Below are positions 46,603-57,121 of a stretch of 64,000 nucleotides of DNA, piece after piece. Positions within the stretch are counted from its first letter, which is position 1. Each line of letters begins with the position of its first letter. The position numbers and the translations under genes were made by a program. The DNA is from Rutidosis leptorrhynchoides (taxonomy: Eukaryota > Streptophyta > Magnoliopsida > Asterales > Asteraceae): the NCBI RefSeq assembly GCF_046630445.1, contig NC_092341.1, positions 288,972,001 to 289,036,000 of the forward strand, read 5' to 3'. Under the pieces are notes generated by a model, which saw only the letters and a program-made list of their open reading frames with translations, made no database searches and was not told where the DNA came from.

Positions 46603-46795
46603 GGACCTAGTTCATTAACCAGATCAATAAAAAGCTTCACCTGCAAAACAAACCAACCAACTGCAATCTAGCATACATAACAGTACATAGATAAACGTTT
46701 AAGTCTAAGTTATTACAACCAAATCGAATAAGAGAATTTAACGTTCAAGTTCAAAGTTCATAGGTTCAAAAGTTCAAGAAACTAAGGATAGACAT

Positions 46796-49546
46796 CTAAG
46801 CATGAATATCATACACATAGCATGTACAAACAGCACGATTGAACTGAATAGCCTGCTCCGCATTAGGCATTTCATAAAAGATTGGGTGTCTTCGCAGCAC
46901 CTTAATATCCTCCTTGCACAAATTCCTGATCCACCTTGGATTGATCATCCTAATCTGATCTAAACTTCCATTTGAATTATGCAGCAAAATAACAGCTTCT
47001 TCAGTTCGCCCATTATAATACCACCATCGAAAACGATCTCCAAAATTTTGTGGCATCCTGCGAACTGGTGCATGCTTCATTGTCCTGGCACGCTTTTACT
47101 TAACCACTCTTACACCGTTTCTCGTAGATTGATCGGTACGATATGAGACCTTAGGAAACTGCGACTCCAACACAGACCAGCCGTACTTGAATTCTTTCTT
47201 GATCTTGAACTGCATACACTGCCCCCAGCCATCCGATTCATGATATAGCAGAGGCAGTCTAGCGAGTTCCATCATTTCAAAATATGGAAGAGTTTTCATA
47301 TCAACAGCATGCTTGAAGTAATCAACTCCACCTTCTCTTCTTACTGCAAAGCAATTCAGGTCTTTCAAATACGCCTAACCTTACATGTTCTATCGTAGAA
47401 CAGCTTATACTTTGGTTCTAAAGGCGCTTTTGTAAACCAAGCTTTAGTACAAGACTTCTGATACTCTCTCCATTCTTGGTTTTTCTGTTTGTTGACCTTA
47501 TCGATATCCTCACCATCCTTGTTAACACCTGAAGATTCACCTTCTTCAGCAGTTCGCTTCTCATTCATTTTACGATTCAAAAGATCATCGCTTTGCTGTT
47601 TGAACAGATCAGCAAACTCTGGTAAGTTCTCTTCCTCAACATTTTCATTCACATCCTCATCATCAGAAGCATCGTCAATAATGACTTCTTCAGCACTATC
47701 GGCACCAGTATGTTTATTCTCACAAGTACCAGCAGTATTCGGAGCTTTCTCCGCAGTAATTAACTGTTCAACCTCTATTCCAAACATCTTTGCTACCTCT
47801 TCATCTATCATAGTATGTACAATTTCCCCCTCCTCCACATCGTTGTTCAGCGAGCTAATCAGTTTTCAGTCCCCTCAGATGAAGAATCTGACGAGTATTC
47901 ACTTTCGGTAGATAAAAGGTCATCATCTCGATGCTCTATTTTCAAATGAATCGTCCCATCCTGGGGATGAGCTTCCAATTTCTTTTTAAACTTTCGATCA
48001 GGACGATCCAACCGTTTGATCCTTTTAGCCTGTTTCTCTTACAACAGTTTGAGTTCAGCTGCCTCCTTCCTCGATTTTTCAAGTTCTGAGGTCAAGAAAT
48101 TAAATCTCTTTCAAATTATTTACCTCCTTTTTCTTCTCCTTGTTGTTGGAAGTCAAATCATCAACTTTATTAATCAATCCCAAAATAGTAGTCTGAAGAT
48201 TCACAAAAAGCAGGATTAGTGGTGGTAATTGCCAATGAACTGCCTTCATGAGAAGAAGTAGCTGGTGGCAGAGGCACTTGTTGGTTTGACTGAGTAGATT
48301 GCACTGTAGGAGCCTGAGTTTATTGAGTTGTGGTTGTAGTGGCAGCAGCATTACCCGAAGGATCAACAACTCTTCTCACATGACCTCTTACCCTTTTTAG
48401 CTTTCTCAACGGTTCATCTTCAGCAACCTCCTTTCGCTTCAAAGACATCAGCAACTCACCACCTTCAGAGACTTCATCTTCCAAACTATAATTGTCCAAG
48501 TCCTTGACTGCACGACCAGATTGAGAACCAACTTCCACAACCTCTTCTTCATCATCTGACTCAGAGAGATCAGGAACAATATCTTCTTTGTCAGAATCAT
48601 TGTCCTCATTCCTCCACATCCTTGGATTTCAAGCTACGTAGTCAACCTTTTTCAAGTGACCAAATAGAGGACGGTTTGGTGGTGCCACTTTAACTTTGTA
48701 ATAAATCATTCTCTTCACCTGTTCATCCGTCATCATATTCAGCTTGATAAAGTCTTTATCATACTTGACAAGTTCAGTATGCTGAGAATTTATAACGAGC
48801 TGGAGGAAACGAGGATAAAGCAAATAAGGATCCGTCTTGAACTTGCTATTCTCTATCATGTAATCGAATATAACTCCGGAGAAGTTAAACGGAAGATTCA
48901 AGATCAAAGCTACCATCATGGACTGCATTACAAAGTTTAACTCATCGTGGCCCTCTCTCTTTGAGCTTAAGCAATGAACAAGAACATGAGCCAGGTATTT
49001 AAAAGTATGACAGAATCCTGAATTCAAGACTTTTGACTTTGACAGATCACCAGAGTACTTGCATCTCTAAAAACAACCTTTGACAAGTCAGAAATTCAGT
49101 CTTGTCTTTATATCTGCTGCATCACAAAAATTTAACAGCCTCCTGATATGCCCTTCAGTAACAACAATGTCCCTACCCTGAACAACGCTGTTTAAAACAT
49201 TGACTCGACGCTCCCCATCCATAGTGTTTGAGAAAGCAGCATTCTTCAAAAATTCACGCTGGTGAGTAACATATGTTGGCACATCAAGAGTGATAGCTGT
49301 GAAGATGTGAGATCTCTCAAGGAATTCCATAATTCCATGATAGTAAGATAGATACTCAATCTTGTTCAAATTTGCAATCATGTTGTTGTTTGGTCCCACC
49401 TGCAATTCATTATTGTGCTCAGTAGCTTTCTTAGATCGGGACTTAATAACCCTTAGAGGTTTGGACTTCTTATTAGCACGTGGTTGACCGGAACTAGAGC
49501 CGGTACCCTTTGCAATAGGAACATTTGAAACTCGAGTCCCGGGCAT
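46796..49546 (-). pseudogene. Extra ORF downstream of copia pol, function unknown
   Basis: The ATG at 49546 (MPGTRVSNVPIAKGTGSSSG) comes 8 nt after a 3' splice-like AG. The N-terminal ~300 residues hold an ordered domain: YLSYYHGIMEFLERSHIFTA, then VTEGHIRRLLNFCDAADI, then CKYSGDL...HTFKYLAHVLVHCLSSKREG and LPFNFSGVIFDYMIEN. This recalls a retroelement-associated protein widespread in Asteraceae and sometimes misnamed in databases; I cannot name its function. A Ser/Asp/Glu-rich middle follows (DNDSDKEDIVPDLSESDDEE), then a C-terminal block with WWYYNGRTEEAVILLHNSNG. Stops (near 49088, 49040, 48628, 47095) and frame changes (near 48350 and 47365) break it. It occupies the place of SIRE env-like ORFs, but no signal peptide or membrane helix is seen. 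Confidence 0.65.
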
Positions 49547-49554
49547 GACAAAAT

Positions 49555-50006
49555 CTGAAACAAACAAGCACAGAATTGCAAATACTAAAACTATTAGTTA
49601 AGAAATCACAGTTAGGGTTTCTGACGTGTACCCGTACGGTTGTAAAGTTGATAGACACGGTTGCATATCAACTGTACGGGTGCAATCATATTATATACGG
49701 ATGCTCCACCTCAGATATAGAATTTAAATCTGTGGTACAACCGTACGGTTGTACAAAAAAGTATCCGGTTGAACACACAACCGTGCGGTTGCATTCATTC
49801 GAACAGTTAGGGTTTTCAACACCCAAATCCAGCAAACCTTGAGTTGATCATTGAAACGATGGTTGATAAAGATCTAGGGACCTCCAACTAACACGAAACA
49901 ATCAACAATTCTAGTTTTAAAGTCCTAAATCTAAGTGTATTGATTCAAAGTTTAAGACAAATAGAAAACTAATCAAAACACACAATTTAGTGCACGAAAT
50001 ACATAC
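49555..50006 (-). other. Predicted GT-AG intron in leader of the extra ORF
   Basis: Minus strand: CATTACAG|GTATGTATTTCG (donor at 50006) and CTTGTTTGTTTCAG|ATTTTGTC (acceptor ending at 49555), 452 nt, AT-rich with a good pyrimidine run. The exon before it, from about 50120, has no ATG, so splicing would join a short leader to the ORF whose ATG is at 49546. Seven palindrome-like motifs lie inside the intron (about 49625-49795). Confidence 0.55.
49625..49795 (-). repeat. Palindrome array 1: CCGTACGG-type motifs in intron
   Basis: About seven degenerate copies in ~170 bp, for example TACAACCGTACGGTTGTA (perfect, near 49735-49754), CAACCGCACGGTTGTG, CACCCGTACAGTTGAT and ACAACCGTACGGGTACA on the minus strand. 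Same motif as in the LTR promoter. Confidence 0.7.
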
Positions 50007-50148
50007 CTGTAATGATCAATAGAGTCACACTAATGAGATGAAGATGAAAAACACGATCAAAAGCTCGTTCTAACACTTTGTAATTTTTCAATGAAATAAG
50101 CACTTAGACAAATTTGAAAGCACAAGGGTTATACGGTTCAGATTTTGA

Positions 50149-50333
50149 GTATATATACCCACTTTGCAACCGTGTGGTTGCAATGGTGTAACCGTGCCAA
50201 TATTATGTAACCGTGCGAATGCATATTGTACCCGTGCGGTTGTACATTAAGCTCACTAACCCTTTAACATTACCTATCCGGGCGGTTATATGGTGTAACC
50301 TTGCGGTTGCACAGTTTAACCGTCCGGATGCAC
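50149..50333 (-). promoter_or_regulatory. Second internal promoter: palindrome array 2 plus TATA box
   Basis: Seven degenerate motifs (about 50165-50333), including GCAACCACACGGTTGCA, GTACAACCGCACGGGTAC, ATAACCGCCCGGATAG and GCATCCGGACGGTTAA on the minus strand, precede GGGTATATATACTC (50160-50147). The order, array then TATA then untranslated leader, copies that of the LTR promoter, so the extra ORF appears to have its own transcription unit. Confidence 0.55.
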
Positions 50334-50360
50334 ATCAACAATTCAAACAGATTGAAAATT

Positions 50361-50697
50361 TATAACTGATCTATCTCAAATGCTTACTCCCCCTGGTCCA
50401 CACATATGGAGTTTATGAAATAACCACCAACTGTCAGGCAATCATGTACAATATTAACATGCATAACGAAGAAACTAAACAAAATTCTAAAATCTTTTTG
50501 GCTTTATCAAATTATCATGCATAGAAACATAAATTAATGCAGACCTAAATTATCATGGCAGAATGAGATGCTCAATACGACCAGCATGGCAAATTATGCA
50601 AGCATGAAGATGATGATAAAACATGATTTAATCTACTTAACAAAGAATAGAAACAGCGTCTAAAGAAGCATTAAAACATATTTTTGTGAGAGGATGA
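50361..50697. repeat. 337-bp direct repeat, copy 1
   Basis: Nearly identical (about two differences by eye) to 50826-51162. Each copy contains a minus-strand CCAGGGGGAGTAAGCA PPT-like tract. The 128 bp between copies is single-copy here. Confidence 0.9.
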
Positions 50698-50825
50698 TCA
50701 TATTCATCGATTTGATCAAACTTGAGTCAACTAATTGTGCTAGAACTCTCTAAATAATCAAACATTTTCAAGATCCCGTTTCGAGTCAAACTAGGTCAAA
50801 TAACCTAATATCCGACCTAATCAAG

Positions 50826-51162
50826 TATAACTGATCTATCTCAAATGCTTACTCCCCCTGGTCCACACATATGGAGTTTATGAAATAACCACCAACTGTC
50901 AGGCAATCATGTACAATATTAACATGCATAACGAAGAAACTAAACAAAATTCTAAAATCTTTTTGGCTTTATCAAATTATCATGCATAGAAACAGAAATT
51001 AATGCAGACCTAAATTATCATGGCAGAATGAGATGCTCAATACGACCAGCATGGAAAATTATGCAAGCATGAAGATGATGATAAAACATGATTTAATCTA
51101 CTTAACAAAGAATAGAAACAGCGTCTAAAGAAGCATTAAAACATATTTTTGTGAGAGGATGA
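50826..51162. repeat. 337-bp direct repeat, copy 2
   Basis: Second copy at 465-bp spacing. Almost no divergence means the duplication is recent or was homogenised. Confidence 0.9.
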
Positions 51163-52812
51163 CTTTGTCAGATTTTTCTTGGGATCAGAACTGAACTATC
51201 TTTTGCAGTTTTGACATCGTTAATTCCATCGAACTGATTAGTTCTGATCCTGTACCTACATACTTAGTCTCCGAAAATCAATAAACTTATTCGATTTTCC
51301 TTTCGGACTTTTTGATGATCACGTTAGCGTTTAATTACTTGAACACATTTCTGTGTCTGCTTAAATCTTGGACTCAGTCCTCATATGAGATCGCACAAAT
51401 TTTTTAGGTAGTCAATTGAGCACAAATCTATTGAAGCTGTCCGCTATCACTTCGACGTACTTTCGATTTAATCGAACAGAAACCATCTCACGATGTTTCT
51501 AGCAACCCTGTCAGCCATGAGCTTCTACCTTAAACTCATACCTTTCACTTCGGAGAGCTTTGCTTATCACAATTTTATTGTATACTCCGAAAGAACTCAA
51601 ATTCCGGTCGCTATAAACCCCATGCTTGAGCGAAAAGCTAATTCCGATGGAATGATATGACTTTTGGAGTGATGGAATTCTAAGTCAGCATATTCTCCAG
51701 AAGACATCCCCAGCTATCTAGATCAATCAGCACAACCCATATCACAGACAATAGAAGCACCATCTTGCCAGATAATAATTTGAGATTCGAATGATTTGAG
51801 TTTTCTAGATCTGAATCTATATGACACTTCTCCCCCTTAGATATAGATAACTTAAATCAATATTGCTCATCATATAGTGTGTTCTACTTGTTTCTTATGT
51901 GATGCATCATCCTTATTTAGATCTTAACATCATATATACATGATCATCCATTTTTTTTTTGGATTTTCTGATGTTGCATTTTCGCTATAGCTGACATAAA
52001 TAGGCTATACATTGATGATGATGCATCATTTCTATTTTTTGGTAGATGAATCACACTGCAGATCAAATTCTAGGAGTTAAAGTAGCTTTCTCAAACCAAA
52101 AGAAAATGTCTGTGATACAGCATTGCACTTCTCAATCCTTCAAACCAAGAATACCCCCTTTGAATACCTGAATGACCTAATGAAGCATTTCGGCCCAAGA
52201 AATAAAGGTGAATAGAAACAAGTATACATTCTAACAGAGTATACTCAACTTGTTGGCTTACATGGCAGTCCTTCACTAGAGTACAAATCGTATTAGGGGA
52301 GACCTTAACTGTCTATTGAGTTCCTGAACGATCGTTTCTCAGTACATTCCCAGTGATAGTTAGGTGACTACCGTCAATCGCTTTAGACCTTTCCATGAAT
52401 TCCTTGTCAAGATTATTTACTTGATGTTTGTGTGATCATCTCATTCCAAAATTTGATCATCAAAATTTATCAACATTCATCAACTAAACATGTATTACAT
52501 ACGTTGTGCGCAAAATGATAAACATGCAAGTTCAGTAATACAATCATCTCCCATTTTCACAAAGCACGTACTCATTTTCGAATTTTTCAACTTTTTATGA
52601 GATTTTCAACTTTATATTGTTTTTAAATTTTCGAGTGTTCCCGTTTTCTCAACTAATCTATTAAACAAGCAAATCTTTTTGAGTTTTTCATGTAAAACAT
52701 GCAGAACATAAATTGAAATAGGGATTAACATGCAAGCAGAAGCAGAAGTAAGTAACATGCGAAAATGATGCAACATGCAGATGCCTATCTACAAATGAAA
52801 CAGATTGGATGG
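51163..52812 (-). other. Non-coding region downstream of copia RNase H
   Basis: About 1.65 kb without a supported ORF. It contains a minus-strand CTAAGGGGGAGAAGTG tract (51829-51840), the form of a copia PPT, about 1 kb after the pol stop. The rest is featureless to me. Confidence 0.6.
51829..51840 (-). other. PPT-like tract between pol and extra module
   Basis: Minus-strand CTAAGGGGGAGA. It looks like the PPT that would close a simple copia element, but is followed by ~5.2 kb of extra module before the real LTR. Confidence 0.5.
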
Positions 52813-53459
52813 TTACTTCAATAACTCCTTATTGGACACAACATCTTCCCTTTCTCTCACACCCAAAACATTTAGTAAAAACAGGAAACGTGGTCGATCA
52901 AAAGCTTTAGTGAATAAGTCAGCACGCTGAGTCTGAGTACCTATCTGAAGGACATCTATTAATCGCTTTTCATAATAGTCCCTAATGAAATGGTACTTGA
53001 TCCCTATGTGTTTGGTCTTAGAATGATTAACAGGATTCTTAGTTACAGCAATAGCAGCAGTATTATCAACATAGATAGGAGTGTTCGAAATATGCAAACC
53101 GTAATCCCGCAGCTGTTATTGTTATTGAATCCAGACAACCTGAGATGCACAGCTTTCCGCAGCAATATATTCAGCTTCACACGTGGATTGTGCAACAGCG
53201 GTCTGTTTCTTACACTGCCAACTCATAAGTCTGCTACCCAGAAACTGACAGCCTCCAGAGGTAGATTTGAAATCTATTTTGCATCCTCCATAATCTGAGT
53301 CACTATATGTTGTCAACTCAAATCCATCCTTCCGTGGATACCATAAGCCCAAACTCGGAGTCCCCTTGAGATACTGCATGATCTTCTTTACAGAGAGCAT
53401 ACGATTCACATTAGGTTGTGCTTGATAACGAGCACACAAGCATATTGCGAACATTATAT
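52813..53459 (-). pseudogene. pol: Copia RNase H and pol C-terminus
   Basis: Removes RNA from RNA:DNA hybrids. The minus-strand frame gives IMQYLKGTPSLGLWYPRKDG, TYSDSDYGGCKIDFKSTSGG (first catalytic Asp), STCEAEYIAAESCASQVVW (Glu), then IYVDNTAAIAVTKNPVNHSK, TKHIGIKYHFIRDYYEKRL and RADLFTKAF. These are the standard blocks in order. An interruption near 53100-53121 separates the halves. Natural stop at 52813. Confidence 0.88.
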
Positions 53460-54420
53460 CCGGTCAAGATGTTGTAAGGTACATCAAGGAACCAATAATA
53501 GCCCTGTAAAGAGTCGGATTGACTTTTGCCCCTGTATTTTCTGGTGTAATCCCGTGATTCACCGATAGAGGATTCTTGGCAACTCATTCATTCTCCATCT
53601 TGAATCGGCTCAAGATGTCAGCTACATACTTCGATTGATGTAGAAAGATGCCTTCTTCCGTTTGATCAACCTGCAATCCTAAAAAGAAATTAATGGCTCC
53701 CAGTGAACTCATCTTGAATCGTTTCTGCATAACCTCTTCAAACTCATCAACCATCTTCTTATCGGTAGATCCAAAGATAATGTCATCCACATAAACCTGT
53801 ACCAGCATGATATCGTCGCCTCTTTCTTTGATAAACAGAGTCTAGTCGATGACTCCCCTTCTGAAACCATTTTCTATCATATAGTTTGATAGAGGTGCAT
53901 ACCAAGCTCTCGGGGCTTGATGAAGACCATATAGCGCTTTCTCCAGGAGATACACCTTTTTCAGATGATGTGGATCAACAAAGCCGGGTGGCTGAGTCAC
54001 ATACACAGTTTCCTGGATATTTTTGTATAAGAATGCACTCTTCACATCCAAATGATAGACCTTGAATCCTTTGAACGAAGCAAAAGCCAAGAACATTCGA
54101 ATTGCTTCCAGTCTTGCAACTGGAGCATACACCGCATCGTAGTCTATTTCTGGAATCTGCTGATATCCTCTGACAACCAATCGTGCTTTGTTTCGGATCA
54201 CAATACCTTGATCATCTTTCTTGTTTTTCAGAACCCACTTCAAACCATATGGTTTACAGCCTGAAGGAGGAATTACCAAATGCCAAACACCCAAATGATT
54301 AAATTGTTGAAGTTCTTCCTGCATAGCTGAAACTCAATCATCATACTGAAATGCATCTTTGACATCTTCAGGTTCGATTTGCAACACAAAGCAGCAGTGT
54401 GCGTTTCTGAAGATTCTTCC
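53460..54420 (-). pseudogene. pol: Copia reverse transcriptase
   Basis: Minus-strand blocks in order: MQEELQQFNHLGVWHLV, KWVLKNKKDDQGIVIRNKAR, LVVRGYQQIPEIDYDAVYAPVARLEAIRM in adjoining phrases, FKVYHLDVKSAFLYKNIQE, YLLEKALYGLHQAPRAWY, and the active site VQVYVDDIIFGST with YVDD (about 53775-53800). Interruptions lie at 53842 (after GVID), 53581-53586 (after KMENE) and near 54325. The frame is otherwise constant. Confidence 0.9.
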
Positions 54421-55260
54421 GGTCTGATTTAATTGAGTATAAAAAGCGGTAACAACATTAGCAGAGGGTGTTACTCGATTATCTGAAGTAGAAGGTCCAC
54501 CTGGCTGAGCACCTGAAACACCTGCAGGGTTAACTATAAAGTTATCAAAACGTTTAGGAAGAGATACCGTTCGACTTGACCGTCGTGGTCCGTCATTTTC
54601 CGTAGATTCATCAGTCGTGTTCTAAAAGGGTTCCTGATCAGTTGGTTGAATAAGCACCTCATCCACCACATCATCAAACACTTCATCGATATCATCATCC
54701 TCCTCTGCAGATTGAAATGTAGCCTCTTCTTATTGAGGAATTGAGTTATCAGAATCTGAATCATCATTTGTTCTTGTCACTGGTGCACTATCCTCAGCTT
54801 CTAAAGGTATGTTAGTCTGCACACGCACATCAGACATGTGTTCAGCAGAGATACGCATGTTATACATCATTTGTGCTGCAAGCTCTTCATCCTCAGGGTT
54901 ATCTACTGGAAGATGGAAAGATTCAAACAACTCATCGTAATCAAACTGCCACATAAACCCTTTACCAGCTGGAATAGATGCATGTCTTTGTACATCGATT
55001 TCAGTACGTTCTTCAACACATCGAGAATCCAAGTTGTATACCCTTTTACACGCATTTCCATAACCCAAGAATCTTCCCGTAACAGCTTTCGGATTAAACT
55101 TTCCACCAGTATCCTGAACCATAATGGTACATAGAGACCCAAACGGTTCAAGATGTTTGATGTTAGGTTTTCTTTTAAACAGCAGCTCATAACTTGTCTT
55201 GCCATGACGTTTCATGACAAGAACTCTATTCATTATATAGCACGCATTAGAAACTGCTTC
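54421..55260 (-). pseudogene. pol: Copia integrase C-terminal region and INT-RT linker
   Basis: RHGKTSYELLFKRKPNIKHL then EPFGSLCTIMVQD and GRFLGYGNACKRVYNLDSR are the GKGY-like conserved region after the catalytic core. The acidic linker (NPEDEELAAQ, EDSAPVTRTNDDSDSDN) leads to RRSSRTVSLPKRFDNF and then RT. Stops lie near 54732 (after SIPQ) and 54623 (before NTTDES). Confidence 0.82.
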
Positions 55261-55959
55261 ACTCTAAAAGGTAACTGGAAGTTCCGAATCTGCCAACATG
55301 GTTCTTGCAGTCTCGATTAACGTTCTATGCTTTCTTTCAGCAACCACATTCATCTGCGGCATGTATGGTGAGCTGAATTGTTGTTGAATTCCTCTTTCAT
55401 TACAAAATTCTTCCATCTTCTGATTCTTGAATTCTGTGCCGTTGTCCGTTCGGATCCTTCTAACCCTCAGTTTATACAACGTTTCCAGCCTCGTGATCAG
55501 CACCTTGATTTGTTCAAAAGTATCAGCTTTACTTCTCAGCATCACAACCCATGAGAAACGCGAATATTCATCCGTAACCACTAAGCAATAAGAATGTCCA
55601 GTAACACTCTTCTTGTTGATTGGACCAAAAATATCCGTATGAAGAAGTTCTAGAGGGGTATTAATGGAATGATGTTTCTTCACAGCATGCGATTTCTTTG
55701 CTTGCTTCCCTTTCTTACACGGCACATACCCGTCAGGAATATTAAACCCTTTGATATTAACCCCTTCTACTAAGTTGTTGTGAACTAAGTGATTCATTTT
55801 ACTTAAGCTTAGATGACCAATCCGTTTATGCCATAAGATAGACTCCTGCTCAGTAGCCTTGGACACGAAAGCTTGTTGTCCAGTAGATGCATTAACATAA
55901 GCCTTTGACATATCTAGAATATATAGGTCTTGACATCTTGGCGCCGTCATAAGAATCAT
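55261..55959 (-). pseudogene. int: Copia integrase catalytic domain
   Basis: Minus strand: HHCC finger ESILWHKRIGHLSLSKMNHL ... CKKGKQ. Catalytic blocks are LELLHTDIFGPINKKS (D), VRRIRTDNGTEFKNQK (D) and VVAERKHRTLIETARTML (E). The usual NGVVER reads NVVAER. The frame is open for 231 codons. A stop after LPVTF (near 55264) separates it from the C-terminal region. Confidence 0.88.
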
Positions 55960-55985
55960 ATTCTATGGAATTTTATAATCATTCC

Positions 55986-56276
55986 TCATAATATAACGCT
56001 GCTGCTCATCAAAAAGAACTTTATGCCATTTATCACACACTTGAGAAATGGACAGCAGGTTATTCGACATTTCCTTAACAAAACTAACTTTATCAAACTG
56101 ACAGATGAATTTGAGATCGTTCCCTGAGCCGTAATAAATCCTCCTTGATCACCAGCAAAAGAAACCGGTCCACCTTTTAAAGATTTAACATCATGAAGTA
56201 GGGACATGTTCATGTGCCTGGACGCCCCACTATCCACAATCCATGTATTTTTGTTTGGAATGTAGGCAACCTGCAC
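55986..56276 (-). pseudogene. pro: Copia aspartic protease (frameshifted)
   Basis: NKNTWIVDSGASRHMN gives the copia DSGAS active site, followed by GPVSFAGDQGGFITAQGTIS. It lies in a different frame from gag and integrase, so shifts fall near 56285 and before 55980. After about TISNSSV the frame degenerates. Confidence 0.8.
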
Positions 56277-56292
56277 AGATATAGAGAAATAA

Positions 56293-57121
56293 TTAGTTTA
56301 CGGGGGATACCAATGCCTCATCAGCAATGGGTTTCCCGTTAACAATGGTAGTTTTCTCCTCATCCCTGTCACTAACAACATATGAGCTGCACTCCCCTTT
56401 TAATTCTTCCTTTTTGGTTATCCATTTTTTATTTTTATGTAAAGGTTTCTTGAAATAAACATTATGTTGAACCACCTTTGTTTCATTTGAAGGATTTAAA
56501 GAAGTTTTAGGAACAACATGTTTTTCGTACCTTCCAGTGGCAAATCTGTAAGGCATACGATTCCTTGGAGGAGAGTTTGACTTAAATCTGTAAAAACTCT
56601 TAGGGGGACTCATCTGAATTCTCCTCCTGGGTGCTACAAACCTTTTGCGACAGTCAATTGCCCTGTGACCTCCCATCCCACAATGAAAACATGAAGCACG
56701 ATCATTTCAATAGTAGGAGTTAAACCTAGGGTTGTACACATGTGGAGATCTAGGTCTTCGATGTCCAGGTGGTGACCTAGTCTGTGCTCGTGACCTATCA
56801 GGAGTTCTATCTGGAGACCTTATTGGTGGAGGAACATATTTTGGCGGTGAATTACACGCGAGTTTCAAGAAGTCTTCCTCCTTAAAGCTAGGACCTTTAA
56901 CGAACTTAATCGGAGATCGGTTCCTAATTCTGATTGGTCTCTGATTGGCAGGGTTTTTCAAAATTTTGACAGTTTTAGGATTAGGGTCTACAACTTTCTT
57001 CTCATTAGCAATTTTTGCTTTTGGAGTTTCATCAGTATCTATCCCCTTTCCCTTATCTGAGCTAGTCTCAACCGGCTTAATCTCAACATAGTCCTCACCG
57101 AACTGTTTCTCAAGTGGATTG
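56293..57121 (-). pseudogene. gag: Copia gag C-terminal part, truncated by gypsy copy D
   Basis: Minus strand from 57121: NPLEKQFGEDYVEIKPVETS, Lys/Pro-rich sequence, RNRSPIKFVKGPSFKEEDFL, and an Arg/Pro/Ser-rich stretch (RSPDRTPDRSRAQTRSPPGH). A CCHC knuckle follows, CFHCGMGGHRAIDC (about 56645-56690). A TGA after FNSYY (near 56704), probably from TGG, interrupts just before the knuckle. Upstream codons visible in this frame beyond 57121 belong to the inserted LTR. Confidence 0.82.

Larger units (their letters stand above)
46083..57121 (-). mobile_element. Ty1/copia retrotransposon with extra downstream ORF (SIRE-like layout)
   Basis: Read on the minus strand, gag, protease, integrase, RT and RNase H appear in the copia order (INT before RT). 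They are followed by ~3 kb of non-coding DNA with a direct repeat, a second promoter/intron/ORF unit, a PPT and a ~0.5-kb 3' LTR. The gag end is cut at 57121 by gypsy copy D, so the 5' LTR and primer site lie beyond the window. An additional ORF between RNase H and 3' LTR is the layout of SIRE/Maximus elements; this clade is inferred from layout only. All coding parts carry stops or shifts. Confidence 0.88.

Noticed and set aside
47489..47911. Ser-rich plus-strand ORF of 140 codons
   Set aside because: Antisense of the Asp/Glu/Ser-rich middle of the copia extra ORF.
46416..50333. CRISPR-like array made of the CCGTACGG repeats
   Set aside because: Repeats are degenerate palindromes with irregular spacing in a plant retroelement, without uniform spacers or cas genes.
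55930..56127. Plus-strand ORF opposite copia protease
   Set aside because: Antisense of the degraded protease/integrase junction.
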